A DNA stretch of 64,000 nucleotides from Chelativorans sp. ZYF759 (GCF_012911015.1 NZ_WVVV01000007.1:124001-188000); one strand, 5' to 3'; shown: positions 52,159 through 61,118, counted from the first letter of the stretch. The notes: generated by a model from the letters alone, not told the origin. Numbers and translations are program-made.

Positions 52159-52854
52159 ATGCCAGAGCTTTCAGACTGGTCGCCCAGACCGCTCCCCACT
52201 CGTGCGCCGATGGATGGGCGCTTCGTCCGTCTCGAACCCATCGATCCCCGTGTCCATGCCGAGGGTCTGTTCGATGCGTCGACGACACCCGATGCCGGCG
52301 ACCGTTTTCGGTTCCTGTCGGATTTTCCGCCGCCCAATCGCGAAGCCTTCGACGAGTGGATCATCAAGGCCAGTTCGACCGTCGATCCGATGATGTTCGT
52401 GCTGATCGACAAGACGACGGACAAGATCGGCGGGCGCCAGAGTTTCATGCGTATCGATGCCGGAAATGGCGTGATCGAGGTGGGCAACATTCTCTGGACC
52501 GGCCTTGTGGCACGTCGGCCCGCCGCCACCGAGGCACTTTTCCTCTTCGCGCGCCATGTCTTCGACGATCTCGGCTATCGCCGGTTCGAATGGAAGTGCA
52601 ACGATTTGAACGAACCGTCCAAGAGTGCCGCGCTGCGCTTCGGCTTCCTGGCCGAGGGCGTTTTTCGCAAGCACATGGTCGTCAAGGGCGAAAACCGTGA
52701 CACGGCATGGTATGCGATGACCGACGAGGACTGGCCCACCATCCGTGACGCCTTCGAGGCGTGGCTGGACCCGTCCAATTTCGACGAGACCGGGAACCAG
52801 GTTGCTCGACTTCAGGCGCTGAGGGAAGAGATCGAGAATGGCAGGACGGCTTGA
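52159..52854 (+). CDS. GNAT family N-acetyltransferase (RimJ/RimL-like)
   Basis: 231 residues from the ATG at 52159. GNAT fold of the Acetyltransf_3 type: GRFVRLEPIDPRVHAEGLF at the N-terminus, VGNILWTGLVARRPAATEALFLFARHVFDDLGYRRFEWKCNDLNEPSKSAALRFGF with the acetyl-CoA-binding turn. Such proteins acetylate amines on antibiotics or proteins. Its end overlaps the next SDR by 17 nt, so the two are co-translated. Substrate unknown. Confidence 0.9.
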   Translation: MPELSDWSPRPLPTRAPMDGRFVRLEPIDPRVHAEGLFDASTTPDAGDRFRFLSDFPPPNREAFDEWIIKASSTVDPMMFVLIDKTTDKIGGRQSFMRIDAGNGVIEVGNILWTGLVARRPAATEALFLFARHVFDDLGYRRFEWKCNDLNEPSKSAALRFGFLAEGVFRKHMVVKGENRDTAWYAMTDEDWPTIRDAFEAWLDPSNFDETGNQVARLQALREEIENGRTA

Positions 52855-53596
52855 GGGCAAGCGGGCGGTGGTGACGGCGGCAGGGCAGGGCATCGGCCGC
52901 GCCATCGCCGAGGCATTCGTGGCGGAGGGCGCCGAGGTCTTCGCCTCCGACGTCAACCCTGACCTTCTCGCCGATCTTGCAGGGGCGGATGTCGCAGCGC
53001 TCGATGTCACCTCGGCGGAGGCGATCGCATCCTATGCCCGCCAGGTGGGCGCGATCGACGTGCTCGTCAATGTGGCCGGCTACGTCCATCACGGGACCGT
53101 TCTCGACTGCTCGGAAGACGATTGGGATTTCTCCTTCGATCTCAACGTGAAGTCCATGCACCGGATGATCCGCATGTTCCTGCCTGGCATGCTGCAACGC
53201 GCTGCCGCTTCGGGGATTTCGGCCTCGATCGTCAACCTGTCGTCGGGCGCGTCGTCGATCAAGGCTGCGCCCAACCGCTATGTCTACGGCGCGACCAAGG
53301 CGGCGGTGATCGGACTGACGAAGTCGGTCGGGCTCGATTTCGTGGCACGCGGCATACGCTGCAACGCGATCTGCCCCGGCACGGTGCGCTCGCCCTCCTG
53401 GGAGGCGCGAGTCGAGGAACTCGGCAGGCAGATCGGCGGACGCGACAAGGCGGAAGAACTCTTCGTCTCTCGCCAACCCATGGGACGGGTTGGAAAGCCT
53501 GATGAAATCGCCGCGCTGGCGGTGTATCTGGCTTCAGACGAGTCGGCCTTCACCACAGGCACGGCGATCCCTATCGACGGAGGCTGGACGCTTTGA
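52838..53596 (+). CDS. Short-chain dehydrogenase, BDH2/DHRS6-like
   Basis: 252 residues. TAAGQGIG (13-20), Asp38 selecting NAD, catalytic Ser136 (NLSSGAS), Tyr150 and Lys154 (YGATK). The segments VAGYVHHGTVLDCSEDDWDFS, KAAVIGLTKSVGLDF, RCNAICPGTV and TGTAIPIDGGWTL match the cytosolic 3-hydroxybutyrate dehydrogenase type 2 group, which also includes 4-oxo-L-proline reductase and sugar acid dehydrogenases. Starts inside the GNAT gene and ends in the TTGA start of the small membrane protein. Confidence 0.92.
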   Translation: MAGRLEGKRAVVTAAGQGIGRAIAEAFVAEGAEVFASDVNPDLLADLAGADVAALDVTSAEAIASYARQVGAIDVLVNVAGYVHHGTVLDCSEDDWDFSFDLNVKSMHRMIRMFLPGMLQRAAASGISASIVNLSSGASSIKAAPNRYVYGATKAAVIGLTKSVGLDFVARGIRCNAICPGTVRSPSWEARVEELGRQIGGRDKAEELFVSRQPMGRVGKPDEIAALAVYLASDESAFTTGTAIPIDGGWTL

Positions 53597-53799
53597 AACC
53601 CGAAACCCGCAGTGCCATGATCGGCGCAGCCGTCTTCCTGGCCATTTTCGGCATAGTGGGCTTCTTCATGCCCGGCATCCTCATTGCGCTGGCCGAGACG
53701 TCGCCATGGCTGGCAGTCGTGATCGCGGCGCTCTTCATCGGCGCGTTCTTCATCGTCTTCTGGCTTCGCGGCCGCTATCAAGATCGCAGGAGGGGCTGA
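53593..53799 (+). CDS. Small hypothetical membrane protein
   Basis: 68 residues; TTG start overlaps the previous stop (TTGA) and its stop overlaps the next start (TGATG). Two membrane helices (MIGAAVFLAIFGIVGFFM, WLAVVIAALFIGAFFIVFWL) and a basic C-terminus (RGRYQDRRRG). No recognised family. Tight coupling on both sides argues that it is real. Confidence 0.7.
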   Translation: MKPETRSAMIGAAVFLAIFGIVGFFMPGILIALAETSPWLAVVIAALFIGAFFIVFWLRGRYQDRRRG

Positions 53800-54764
53800 T
53801 GCGGGTCCTCGTTACAGGCGCGGCAGGAATGATCGGCCGCAAACTCGTCGCCCGGCTCATGCAGGAGGAGGCCATCGGCGATCGCGCGATCACCGCCCTG
53901 GACCTGCACGACGTCGTTCCGCTCGAGCAGGAATCGATTGCTTCAGCGCATGTCGCCATCCATGTCGGCGACCTCTCCGAGCCCGGGGAAGCGGCAAAGC
54001 TGATGCGGGAGAAGCCGGACGTGATCTTCCACCTGGCCGGCGTTGTCTCGGGGGAGGCGGAAACCAATTTCGCGCTTGGCTACAGCGCCAACCTGGACGG
54101 CGCGCGTCTCCTCTTCCACGCGATACATGAGGCAGGGCATTGTCCGCGGGTGGTCTTCTCGTCCTCCATCGCTGTCTTCGGAGGCCCGTTTCCGGACGTC
54201 ATTCCCGACGATTTCCATACGGTCCCGCTTGGCTCCTACGGCACCCAGAAGGTAATGGTCGAAGCGCTGCTCGTCGACTACACGCGGCGCGGGCTTCTGG
54301 ACGGTGTCGGCATCCGCCTGCCATCGATCAGCGTGCGCCCCGGCAAGCCCAACAAGGCCGCCTCCGGCTTTCTCTCCAACATCATTCGCGAGCCGCTGGT
54401 CGGACGCGAGGCAATTCTGCCGGTGCCGCGCGACGTGGTGCAGACCCATGCCAGCCCGCGCTCTGCGGTCAGCTTCCTGTTGCATGCCGCGCAACTCGAC
54501 GGTGCCGCGATCGGACCGCGGCGCAATCTGAGCATGCCAGGGGTCGCGGTCACGGTCGGCGAACAGATCGAAGCTCTGGAGCGGGTCGCTGGCAAGGAAA
54601 CGGTCGCGCTGATCCGGGAGGAGCACGACGAAGCGATCTGGAGCCTGGTGCAGAACTGGCCGACCCGATTCGAGGCCAGGCGGGCGCGCGATCTGGGTTT
54701 TGTCACCGAGCAGACCTATGACGAGATCATCAAGGCCCATATCGAGGATGAGCTCGGCGGCTGA
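53799..54764 (+). CDS. denD: D-erythronate 2-dehydrogenase
   Basis: 321 residues from the ATG at 53799. Extended SDR (epimerase type): VTGAAGMIGRKL (5-16) nucleotide loop, SSSIAVFGG, catalytic YGTQK (Tyr/Lys) and IRLPSISVRPGKPNKAASGFLSNIIREPL, which is characteristic of DenD. The enzyme oxidises D-erythronate to 2-oxo-tetronate with NAD. The partner kinase, isomerase and aldolase (OtnK, OtnI, OtnC) are absent here. Last gene of a four-gene overlapping operon. Confidence 0.9.
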   Translation: MRVLVTGAAGMIGRKLVARLMQEEAIGDRAITALDLHDVVPLEQESIASAHVAIHVGDLSEPGEAAKLMREKPDVIFHLAGVVSGEAETNFALGYSANLDGARLLFHAIHEAGHCPRVVFSSSIAVFGGPFPDVIPDDFHTVPLGSYGTQKVMVEALLVDYTRRGLLDGVGIRLPSISVRPGKPNKAASGFLSNIIREPLVGREAILPVPRDVVQTHASPRSAVSFLLHAAQLDGAAIGPRRNLSMPGVAVTVGEQIEALERVAGKETVALIREEHDEAIWSLVQNWPTRFEARRARDLGFVTEQTYDEIIKAHIEDELGG

Positions 54765-54766
54765 GT

Positions 54767-55807
54767 TCAGGCCGAGAGCGCAGCCAGAAGCAGGGTGAGG
54801 CCGAGCAGGAAGACCAGGGCGGCACCGGAGATTTCGATGCCGGCATGGATTCTGTTGCCGGCGCGTCCGTCTCCGCCGATCGCCACCGCCCAGTTCTTGG
54901 CCATCACGGCCAGGGTGGCGAGCACGGACACCGTCAGCGCGGTGCCGATCGCCATGGCGAACACCGACACGATGCCGCTGATCCAGAGCCCGTTCAGAAA
55001 GGCAAAGGACAACACCACCAGCGCGCCGGTGCAGGGACGAACGCCGACGGCGACGATGGCCGCCCAGGCCGTCTTCCAGTCGAAGCGGTCCCCCGAGATC
55101 AGCCTGGGATCGGGCGCGTGGCTGTGGCCGCATGTGGAGCAGACTTCATCCGGACCGTGATGATGATCGTGATGGTGGCCGCCTTGTTCATGAGCATGGG
55201 ACGCGTGACCCGTCGCGACCGCGGCAGACAGGCTGCGGACCGGGGCGCCCCAGAAAAGGGCTTTCAACCGCGGAAAAGCCTTGCGCCACAAGAGCCAGGC
55301 TCCGAAGGCGGTCACCAGCGCGTAGCTTGCCACCTCGAGGTACCGGGTTGCGTCCGCCATCGAGAATGCCGTCCCGCGCAGGAACAGGAAGACCGCGCTC
55401 ATGACCACGATCGCCGTCACCGCCTGCAGCAAGGAGGAGAGGAAGGACAGCAGAACGCCGCGCCGAAGCGCGACTTCGTTGGCGAGCATGTAGGAGGAGA
55501 TGACGGCCTTGCCGTGGCCGGGCCCGGCGGCGTGGAAAACGCCATAGGCAAAGGAGATCGAAACCAGCATCCAGGCGCCCGTGCCTTCGTCGCGCATGGT
55601 GCGCAGCGCCGTCGTGAGCGTGCGGTAGAACCCTTGCTGCTGTACGTTGATCCAGGCGAGCCAGCCGCCAAAGAGACCGGTCGTCGGCAGGGCCGCTTCC
55701 GTGGCCCCGATGCCGAGTGGGCTCTGGGCAAGAGCCTGTCCCGTGGCGGCCGCGAGAATGAGCCCGCAAACGGCCAGGCAAAGCGCTCCGGTTGTCGTCC
55801 CCCTCAA
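54767..55807 (-). CDS. Nickel/cobalt exporter (RcnA/NicO-like)
   Basis: 346 residues. N-terminal signal-like helix, then about 6-7 membrane helices with the NicO motif YGVFHAAGPGHGKAVISSY and GVRPCTGALVVLSFAF. A large cytoplasmic or periplasmic His-rich loop (HASHAHEQGGHHHDHHHGPDE) binds metal. Exports Ni or Co, or in NiCoT relatives imports it. Followed by DUF1007, a common partner, in the same direction. Confidence 0.92.
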   Translation of the reverse strand: MRGTTTGALCLAVCGLILAAATGQALAQSPLGIGATEAALPTTGLFGGWLAWINVQQQGFYRTLTTALRTMRDEGTGAWMLVSISFAYGVFHAAGPGHGKAVISSYMLANEVALRRGVLLSFLSSLLQAVTAIVVMSAVFLFLRGTAFSMADATRYLEVASYALVTAFGAWLLWRKAFPRLKALFWGAPVRSLSAAVATGHASHAHEQGGHHHDHHHGPDEVCSTCGHSHAPDPRLISGDRFDWKTAWAAIVAVGVRPCTGALVVLSFAFLNGLWISGIVSVFAMAIGTALTVSVLATLAVMAKNWAVAIGGDGRAGNRIHAGIEISGAALVFLLGLTLLLAALSA

Positions 55808-55829
55808 GAGACCCCTCCTTGAAATGGTC

Positions 55830-56489
55830 TTATCCGCTTGCCTGGCAATTCAGCTGCAGGCGGGTGGCAAACAAGCTGCTGTAGTCGACGCCGCCGGGCT
55901 CGTTGAAGAATGCCTCGGTCAAGGTGTCCTGGTTCTGCTGGAGCGCCTCCATCGGATCGGGACGTATGACTTCCCTGCTGCAATCATCCGGCATGCCGGC
56001 GACTATCATCAGGTCGTCCTCGTAAAAATCGATGGCGGTGAAAAAGGTCGGGTCGTAGACGCCGAAATCGACCTTGCCATCGAGGCGCAAGGTTTCGGAG
56101 GGATGGGATTCGAAGGCCACGATGAGGTGATCGCCGTCGAAATTGGCGATCATGCGCTCGGGCGCTTCCATGGAAACGCGTATTCCCTCCCGGTTGACCA
56201 TCTGGAAGTAGTCGAACTCGGCCAGAGATTCGTGGATGACGGAGGCCACTTCCTCCAGTTCCGCCGCACTCAGCTTCAGGTCCCGGTCGGTATCGAACTC
56301 AAACAGCACCGTGCTGGAAAAAAGCTCGTCGAAGCGCCACACATGCCGCAACCACTTGACCTCGCGATCGGCCGACACCCCGACTTCGAGGCGTGCTTCC
56401 GCCCAGATGTGCGGATGCGCCTTCGCGCTCGCGCTCGCGCCAATGGCCAGGGTGAGCGCCAAGACCAGGATTTGCGTCAGTCGAAGCAT
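55830..56489 (-). CDS. DUF1007 family periplasmic protein
   Basis: 219 residues from the ATG at 56489. Signal peptide (LTQILVLALTLAIGASASAKA), then AHPHIWAEARLEV, VWRFDELFSSTVLFEFDTDRDLKLSAAELEEV, and YDPTFFTAIDFYEDD, all DUF1007 features. The second segment looks like an EF-hand-type loop (DTDRDLKLSAAE), and His residues at the mature N-terminus may bind metal. Twenty-two nt upstream of the exporter; the pair probably forms a Ni/Co handling unit. Confidence 0.88.
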   Translation of the reverse strand: MLRLTQILVLALTLAIGASASAKAHPHIWAEARLEVGVSADREVKWLRHVWRFDELFSSTVLFEFDTDRDLKLSAAELEEVASVIHESLAEFDYFQMVNREGIRVSMEAPERMIANFDGDHLIVAFESHPSETLRLDGKVDFGVYDPTFFTAIDFYEDDLMIVAGMPDDCSREVIRPDPMEALQQNQDTLTEAFFNEPGGVDYSSLFATRLQLNCQASG

Positions 56490-56564
56490 GTGTCCCGTTT
56501 CTGTCGTGCGAAGCAGTGGAGATTCTATCAGAAAGCTGGCGAAAATGGGACACCTGCCGATCAT

Positions 56565-57470
56565 TCAGACGCGGGCGTTGTCCTTGAACCATTTGGCGAG
56601 GAAATCGACCAGGACCCTCACCTTGGCGGGCAGGTAGCGTCGATGAGGATAGACGGCAAAAATTCCTCCATTGCGCGGCGCGAATTCGTCGAGGACGGTG
56701 ACGAGACGACCGGACTCCACGTCTTCGCGGGCGATGAAGTCGGGCAGCGGCGCCACGCCCAGTCCGGCGAGGGCGGCGGCCAGCGTCACGCGAGGGCTGT
56801 TGGCCTCGATCGGTCCGGAGACGGCGACGCTCACCATCTCGCCGCTTTCCTTCTGGAACGGCCAGTTGGACAGCCACCGTCCATTGGTATCGATGATACA
56901 GGGCATCTTGGCGAGGTCATGGGGGACCTTCGGCACGCCGTGCCGGGCCAGGAAGTCCGGCGAGGCGCAAAAGCGGATCGAGAATGGGCAGAGGCGGCGC
57001 GCAATCATGGAGGAATCCTCCATGCGCGTGATACGGATCGCCATGTCGAAGCCCTCCTCGACAAGGTCCACGAAACGGTCATCGAGGCTGATCTCGAGGA
57101 CGATGTCCGGGTACTCGCGGGCGAAATCGATCAGCGACTGGCCGATATCGGCGTCGGCGAGCGTGCGCGGCGCCGACAGCTTGATCCGGCCCTTCACGTC
57201 GCCTGACGATTCGCGGACCGTGTCGGCAAGGCTGTCTACCTCGCGCACGATTTCGGACGCCCGCTTGAAATAGGTGTGGCCGGCTTCCGTCAGCGAGAAC
57301 TGGCGGGTGGTTCGGTTCAGGAGCAGGGCGCCAAGCTCGTCCTCCAGTTCACGGACATATTTCGACAACAGCGCCTTGGAGCGGCCGATCTTGCGCGCCG
57401 CCGCCGAGAATCCCTCCGCCTCCACCACGGCGATGAAGGCGCGCATGCGGGTCAGCGTATCCATGCTCAT
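56565..57470 (-). CDS. LysR-family transcriptional regulator
   Basis: 301 residues from the ATG at 57470. N-terminal HTH (about 1-60; AFIAVVEAEGFSAAARKIGRSKALLSKYVRELEDELGALLLNRTTRQFSLTEAG), then the periplasmic-binding-like effector domain. It is of the type that regulates an adjacent enzyme. Its start overlaps the stop of the upstream amidase (ATGA), so it is translated from the same mRNA as the amidase. Effector unknown. Confidence 0.93.
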   Translation of the reverse strand: MSMDTLTRMRAFIAVVEAEGFSAAARKIGRSKALLSKYVRELEDELGALLLNRTTRQFSLTEAGHTYFKRASEIVREVDSLADTVRESSGDVKGRIKLSAPRTLADADIGQSLIDFAREYPDIVLEISLDDRFVDLVEEGFDMAIRITRMEDSSMIARRLCPFSIRFCASPDFLARHGVPKVPHDLAKMPCIIDTNGRWLSNWPFQKESGEMVSVAVSGPIEANSPRVTLAAALAGLGVAPLPDFIAREDVESGRLVTVLDEFAPRNGGIFAVYPHRRYLPAKVRVLVDFLAKWFKDNARV

Positions 57471-58654
57471 CGCCTTTTCATGATCCGGCCGGCCAGCCCT
57501 ATCAGTTTCAGATCCGACCCTGCCGGGCCGATCAGGGAGATGCCGAAAGGAGCGCCGTCGATGCCGCCAAGCGGCAGTGTGATCTGCGGGAAGCCCGACA
57601 GGCCGGAGAGGCACAGGAGCCGCAGGGCACGTTCGCGATAGTCCTGGATTGTCTCGAAGGATGCGGATCTGAGCGGGGCCGCGCTGGGCACCGTCGGCAG
57701 GACCAGAAAGCCGTCATCGCCAAGAAGCGCGCGCAGCTCTTCGCGAAATGCCTGGCGCTTCTTCGTCTCGGCGGCGGCAGTTTCGCAGCCAAGCGTCGCT
57801 CCGAACTCGAACCTTTCCTTCACCCCCGGTCCCAATTGCCGGTCGCCGCCCGTCAGGAAGGGCCCGTGGACGGCCCAGGCCTCGTATGCCTGGATCCGTC
57901 GGAACGACCAATAGAGATCATCGACCGGCAGCGTCGGCGCCGGCACCGTGCGGGGCTCGCCCATCGCGCTGCGGACGCTTGCCAGCATGCGCTGGTATTC
58001 ATCCCGCTCTGCCTGGCCCAGCAGCAGCGCGTCGAGAACCTCCATTCGGAGGAGCCGCGGCGAGGCCGGGGCTTCGGCATTGCCGGCCAGCAATAGCGCG
58101 CCCACCCGGGCGTAGGTCTCGATGTCCCTGGCAAACCAGCCGAAAGTATCGAGACTCGGCGCCAGCGGCATCGCGCCTTCGAGCGTGATTGCGCCATGGG
58201 TCGTGCGAAGGCCGATCAGGCCGCAAAAGCTTGCCGGGGCACGGATCGATCCGCCCGTGTCGGAGCCGAGCGCGATGTCGGCCAGACCGCCCGCCACCGC
58301 CGCTGCCGAGCCGGAGGAGGAGCCGCCGGTCACTCGGTCGGGCGCGGCCGGGTTCACCGGCTCGGGATAGTGGGCGTTCTGGCCCATGAGCGAGAAGGTC
58401 AGTTCGTCGGTCTGCGTCCGGCCGATGAAGCGTGCGCCGGCATTGAGGAGTTTCTGCAAGGCGGGGGCCGTCCGGACGGCGGCAGGGGCTTCGGCGAGCT
58501 TGTGCGGATTGCCGCCGCCCGTCTTCTGCCCGGCGATGTCGTAGATGTCCTTGACGGCGAGCGTCAGCCCGGAGAGCGGCCCGCTAGCGGCATGCGGGAC
58601 CTCGGCTTCGGGGCGCTCGAGAAAAGCATTCAGGGGGTCGCTGGCTGCGAGCAT
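57467..58654 (-). CDS. Amidase (amidase signature family)
   Basis: 395 residues from the ATG at 58654, chosen for its CCGGAG ribosome-binding site; ATGs at 58693 and 58735 are possible. Ser-cisSer-Lys triad: Lys35 (LAVKDIYD), the cis-Ser in VTGGSSSGSAAAVAGG (about 112-114) and nucleophile Ser136 (SDTGGSIRAP). Hydrolyses an amide, with family substrates from indoleacetamide to aryl amides. Shorter than GatA (about 480), so a catabolic amidase. Operon with the LysR gene. Confidence 0.92.
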   Translation of the reverse strand: MLAASDPLNAFLERPEAEVPHAASGPLSGLTLAVKDIYDIAGQKTGGGNPHKLAEAPAAVRTAPALQKLLNAGARFIGRTQTDELTFSLMGQNAHYPEPVNPAAPDRVTGGSSSGSAAAVAGGLADIALGSDTGGSIRAPASFCGLIGLRTTHGAITLEGAMPLAPSLDTFGWFARDIETYARVGALLLAGNAEAPASPRLLRMEVLDALLLGQAERDEYQRMLASVRSAMGEPRTVPAPTLPVDDLYWSFRRIQAYEAWAVHGPFLTGGDRQLGPGVKERFEFGATLGCETAAAETKKRQAFREELRALLGDDGFLVLPTVPSAAPLRSASFETIQDYRERALRLLCLSGLSGFPQITLPLGGIDGAPFGISLIGPAGSDLKLIGLAGRIMKRR

Positions 58655-58799
58655 CGTTCGCTCCGGTTTGACGTTATCGGGAGCATCGTTCATCGGCACG
58701 ATCTTTTCAACCGGCGCCAGAATTCCATTGATCATGACAGCGGGAATCACTATATCCGCGGCTGCCCAAAGTCGCACGTGCCTGTGGGTGTCCGCCGAC

Positions 58800-59190
58800 C
58801 CTCGATATGGTGAGGAGTCGGTAAGGTACCTGGAACTAACCCCTCCAGTCGGTCTAGCGGCCACCCGCCAGTCCGAGGACATCTTGAAGCAACGACGGTG
58901 CGGGCCTTTCTGGTTCTCTTCCGGTCGTCCAAAGACCGGGGTTACTGAAGAGGCACACCATCATTGCCGGCAGTGCGGTTGGGTCTCCCATCCAAAGCTG
59001 AGGCAGACAAAGCGAGCTTTCGCCGCAGGGCGCAGGCTCTCCGCCGCGTAATTCGCAGAACTGGCTCCGGACATTTCCACCGGCCGGTGCCTCGATCTGC
59101 CGATTCACGCGCTTTGTCCACCATGGGCGGGGCCGATGTGCCTTGCCCGCAGCCAGATGAAGCGGCGCAAGCCGTGCCGGGAGATGACAC
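58800..59190 (+). promoter_or_regulatory. Long leader of the ornithine decarboxylase gene, candidate speF RNA element
   Basis: The amidase and decarboxylase starts are 536 nt apart, and about 390 nt directly upstream of the decarboxylase contain no plausible gene. Visible structure includes a TCCGGTC/GACCGGG hairpin with a 7-nt loop (58920-58940). Alphaproteobacterial ornithine decarboxylase genes often carry a long conserved speF RNA element in exactly this place. Match to the family is by position and length; I cannot align the consensus. Confidence 0.5.
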
Positions 59191-60324
59191 ATGGCCACCC
59201 AGCGCATTATCGATTTCCTCGCCACCCGACGACCCGAAGGCCCCTGCCTTGTCGTCGATCTCGACGTCGTGCGTGAGAATTACCGCGCCTTCGAGCGCGC
59301 GCTGCCGCAATCGGCGATCTTCTATGCCGTCAAGGCAAACCCTTCACCGGAGATCCTGCGCCTGCTCGCCTCGCTTGGCTCCTCCTTCGATACGGCTTCC
59401 GTGGCCGAGATCGAGATGGCTCTCGATGCCGGCGCACAGCCTGAGGCGATCTCCTATGGCAACACGATCAAGAAGGAGCGCGACATTGCGCGGGCCTTCG
59501 AACTCGGCGTGCGTCTTTTCGCGGTCGACTGCGTGGAAGAGGTCGAGAAGGTTGCGCGTGCGGCGCCTGGATCGAAGGTCTTCTGCCGTGTCCTGACCGA
59601 TGGCGAGGGCGCCGAATGGCCTTTGTCGCGGAAGTTCGGCTGCGTGCCGGAGATGGCGATTGCGGTGCTGCGCCACGCCGTGCGGACCGGGCTTTCGGCT
59701 CATGGCGTCTCCTTCCATGTCGGCTCGCAGCAGACCGACCTGACTGCATGGGACCGCGCGATCGCCGACGCCAAGCGGGTCTTCGTCTCGCTGGCCGAGG
59801 AGGGCATCCTGCTCAAGATGGTCAATATGGGCGGTGGCTTCCCGACCCGTTACCTGCGCGACGTGCCGGCGGCCCAGGCCTATGGCCAGGCGATCTTCGG
59901 CGCGCTCAGCAAGCATTTCGGCAATCGACTGCCGGAAACCATCATCGAGCCGGGCCGCGGCATGGTCGGCAATGCGGGCGTCATCAAGTCGGAAGTGGTG
60001 CTGATCTCGCGCAAGTCGGACGACGATCCGCTGCGCTGGGTCTATCTCGACATCGGCAAGTTCGGCGGGCTGGCCGAGACGATGGACGAGGCGATCCGCT
60101 ACCCGATCGTCACGCCGCGCGACGGCGATGAGGTCGCGCCTTGCGTTCTCGCGGGTCCGACCTGCGATTCAGCCGACGTGCTTTACGAAAAGACGCCGTA
60201 TCCCATGCCGGTTTCGCTGACGATCGGCGACGAGGTGCTGATCGAGGGCACCGGCGCCTACACCACGACCTATGCGTCGGTTGCCTTCAACGGCTTCGAG
60301 CCGCTTCGATCCTACGTCATCTGA
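59191..60324 (+). CDS. Fold-III PLP decarboxylase, ornithine (or lysine/ornithine) decarboxylase
   Basis: 377 residues. PLP Lys48 (YAVKANP), HVGSQ, the PLP phosphate motif EPGRGMVG, and catalytic Cys325 in GPTCDSADVLYE. The eukaryotic-like, alanine racemase-fold ODC used by alphaproteobacteria. It lacks the extra domains of arginine or diaminopimelate decarboxylase. Produces putrescine from ornithine; with the carboxyspermidine enzymes at 13153-15534 it would complete the route to spermidine. GGGAG upstream of the ATG. Followed by a strong terminator. Confidence 0.95.
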   Translation: MATQRIIDFLATRRPEGPCLVVDLDVVRENYRAFERALPQSAIFYAVKANPSPEILRLLASLGSSFDTASVAEIEMALDAGAQPEAISYGNTIKKERDIARAFELGVRLFAVDCVEEVEKVARAAPGSKVFCRVLTDGEGAEWPLSRKFGCVPEMAIAVLRHAVRTGLSAHGVSFHVGSQQTDLTAWDRAIADAKRVFVSLAEEGILLKMVNMGGGFPTRYLRDVPAAQAYGQAIFGALSKHFGNRLPETIIEPGRGMVGNAGVIKSEVVLISRKSDDDPLRWVYLDIGKFGGLAETMDEAIRYPIVTPRDGDEVAPCVLAGPTCDSADVLYEKTPYPMPVSLTIGDEVLIEGTGAYTTTYASVAFNGFEPLRSYVI

Positions 60325-60338
60325 CGCTTTGACATCAA

Positions 60339-60375
60339 AAAAGCCCCCGGTACCGCGCGGTGCCGGGGGCTTTCT
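60339..60375 (+). terminator. Strong rho-independent terminator
   Basis: AGCCCCCGGTACCG pairs with CGGTGCCGGGGGCT (one G-T wobble), flanked by A-run and TTTCTT. It ends the ornithine decarboxylase transcript and may also serve the convergent gene. Confidence 0.93.
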
Positions 60376-60392
60376 TGTTCTGCTCTACAGGG

Positions 60393-60716
60393 TCAGTCGG
60401 TGACGGTGTAGCTGCCGGTCTCGCAAAGATCGACCGTGTCGGTCAGCTCGTCGTCATCCTCGAAAACGACCAGGACGTCATATTCGCACTGCGTGCGCGC
60501 ATCGGCGATGGTGACGCGCACCGCTTGGCCGGATGGCAGGATGTCGGGCCCGAGAATATCGTCTTCCCAGTCGCCCACGTCGATCGGCGAGGCATAGAAC
60601 TCGTAGATGTCGTAGCTGCTCTGGTTGTCGAGCATGAATATGAGGTCCTGCGCCAGTGCCGACGGCACGGGCGCAAGCATCGCTACCGCAAGGGCGGCAC
60701 CAAGAAACTTGCGCAT
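60393..60716 (-). CDS. Small exported hypothetical protein
   Basis: 107 residues. Signal peptide 1-22 (LGAALAVAMLAPVPSALA). The mature domain is acidic, begins QDLIFMLDNQSSYDIYEFYASPIDVGDWEDDILG, and has two cysteines (RTQCEYDVL, DLCETGSY) likely in a disulfide. I do not recognise a named family; similar small acidic secreted proteins are common in Rhizobiales. Convergent with the decarboxylase terminator. Confidence 0.75.
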   Translation of the reverse strand: MRKFLGAALAVAMLAPVPSALAQDLIFMLDNQSSYDIYEFYASPIDVGDWEDDILGPDILPSGQAVRVTIADARTQCEYDVLVVFEDDDELTDTVDLCETGSYTVTD

Positions 60717-60758
60717 GAGTAACTTCCAGGAAAGTGGCGGAAACCGCCTGCGCAGATC

Positions 60759-61037
60759 CTATAGCAGTTGGCTGAGCTGCATGGCTACGGACATGTCGCC
60801 GTCGACCTTCAGTTTTCCCTGCATGAATGCTGCGGTGGGATTCAGGTCGCCCGATACCATTGCTTCGAAATCGTCCTTCGACATCGCGATCGTGCAGTCG
60901 GCGGCACCGTCCTCGGTGGAGACGGTCTGGCCGTCGATCAGCAGCTTCTCGTCGCCGAAATCGAACTTCACCGAACGGTCGAAGCCCGAAGCGGCGACGC
61001 GTTCCTGCATCTTTGCGGCGATCTCGTTGATGTCCAT
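60759..61037 (-). CDS. SCP-2 sterol-transfer-domain protein
   Basis: 92 residues from the ATG at 61037, better spaced from AAGGAG than the ATG at 61043. SCP-2 fold throughout: VKFDFGDEKLLIDGQTV, ADCTIAMSKDDFEAMVSGDLNPTAAFMQGKLKVDGDMSVAMQLSQLL. Small lipid- or acyl-CoA-binding carrier; its place beside acyl-CoA genes supports acyl-CoA binding. Whole gene is a single domain. Confidence 0.9.
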   Translation of the reverse strand: MDINEIAAKMQERVAASGFDRSVKFDFGDEKLLIDGQTVSTEDGAADCTIAMSKDDFEAMVSGDLNPTAAFMQGKLKVDGDMSVAMQLSQLL

Positions 61038-61118
61038 CGTCATTCTCCTTGGCTTCCTGATCGGGACGTTCCTCGTGGTACGGAGACGTCATTTTTCCGA
61101 ATGCGAATTAGCAGTTGA

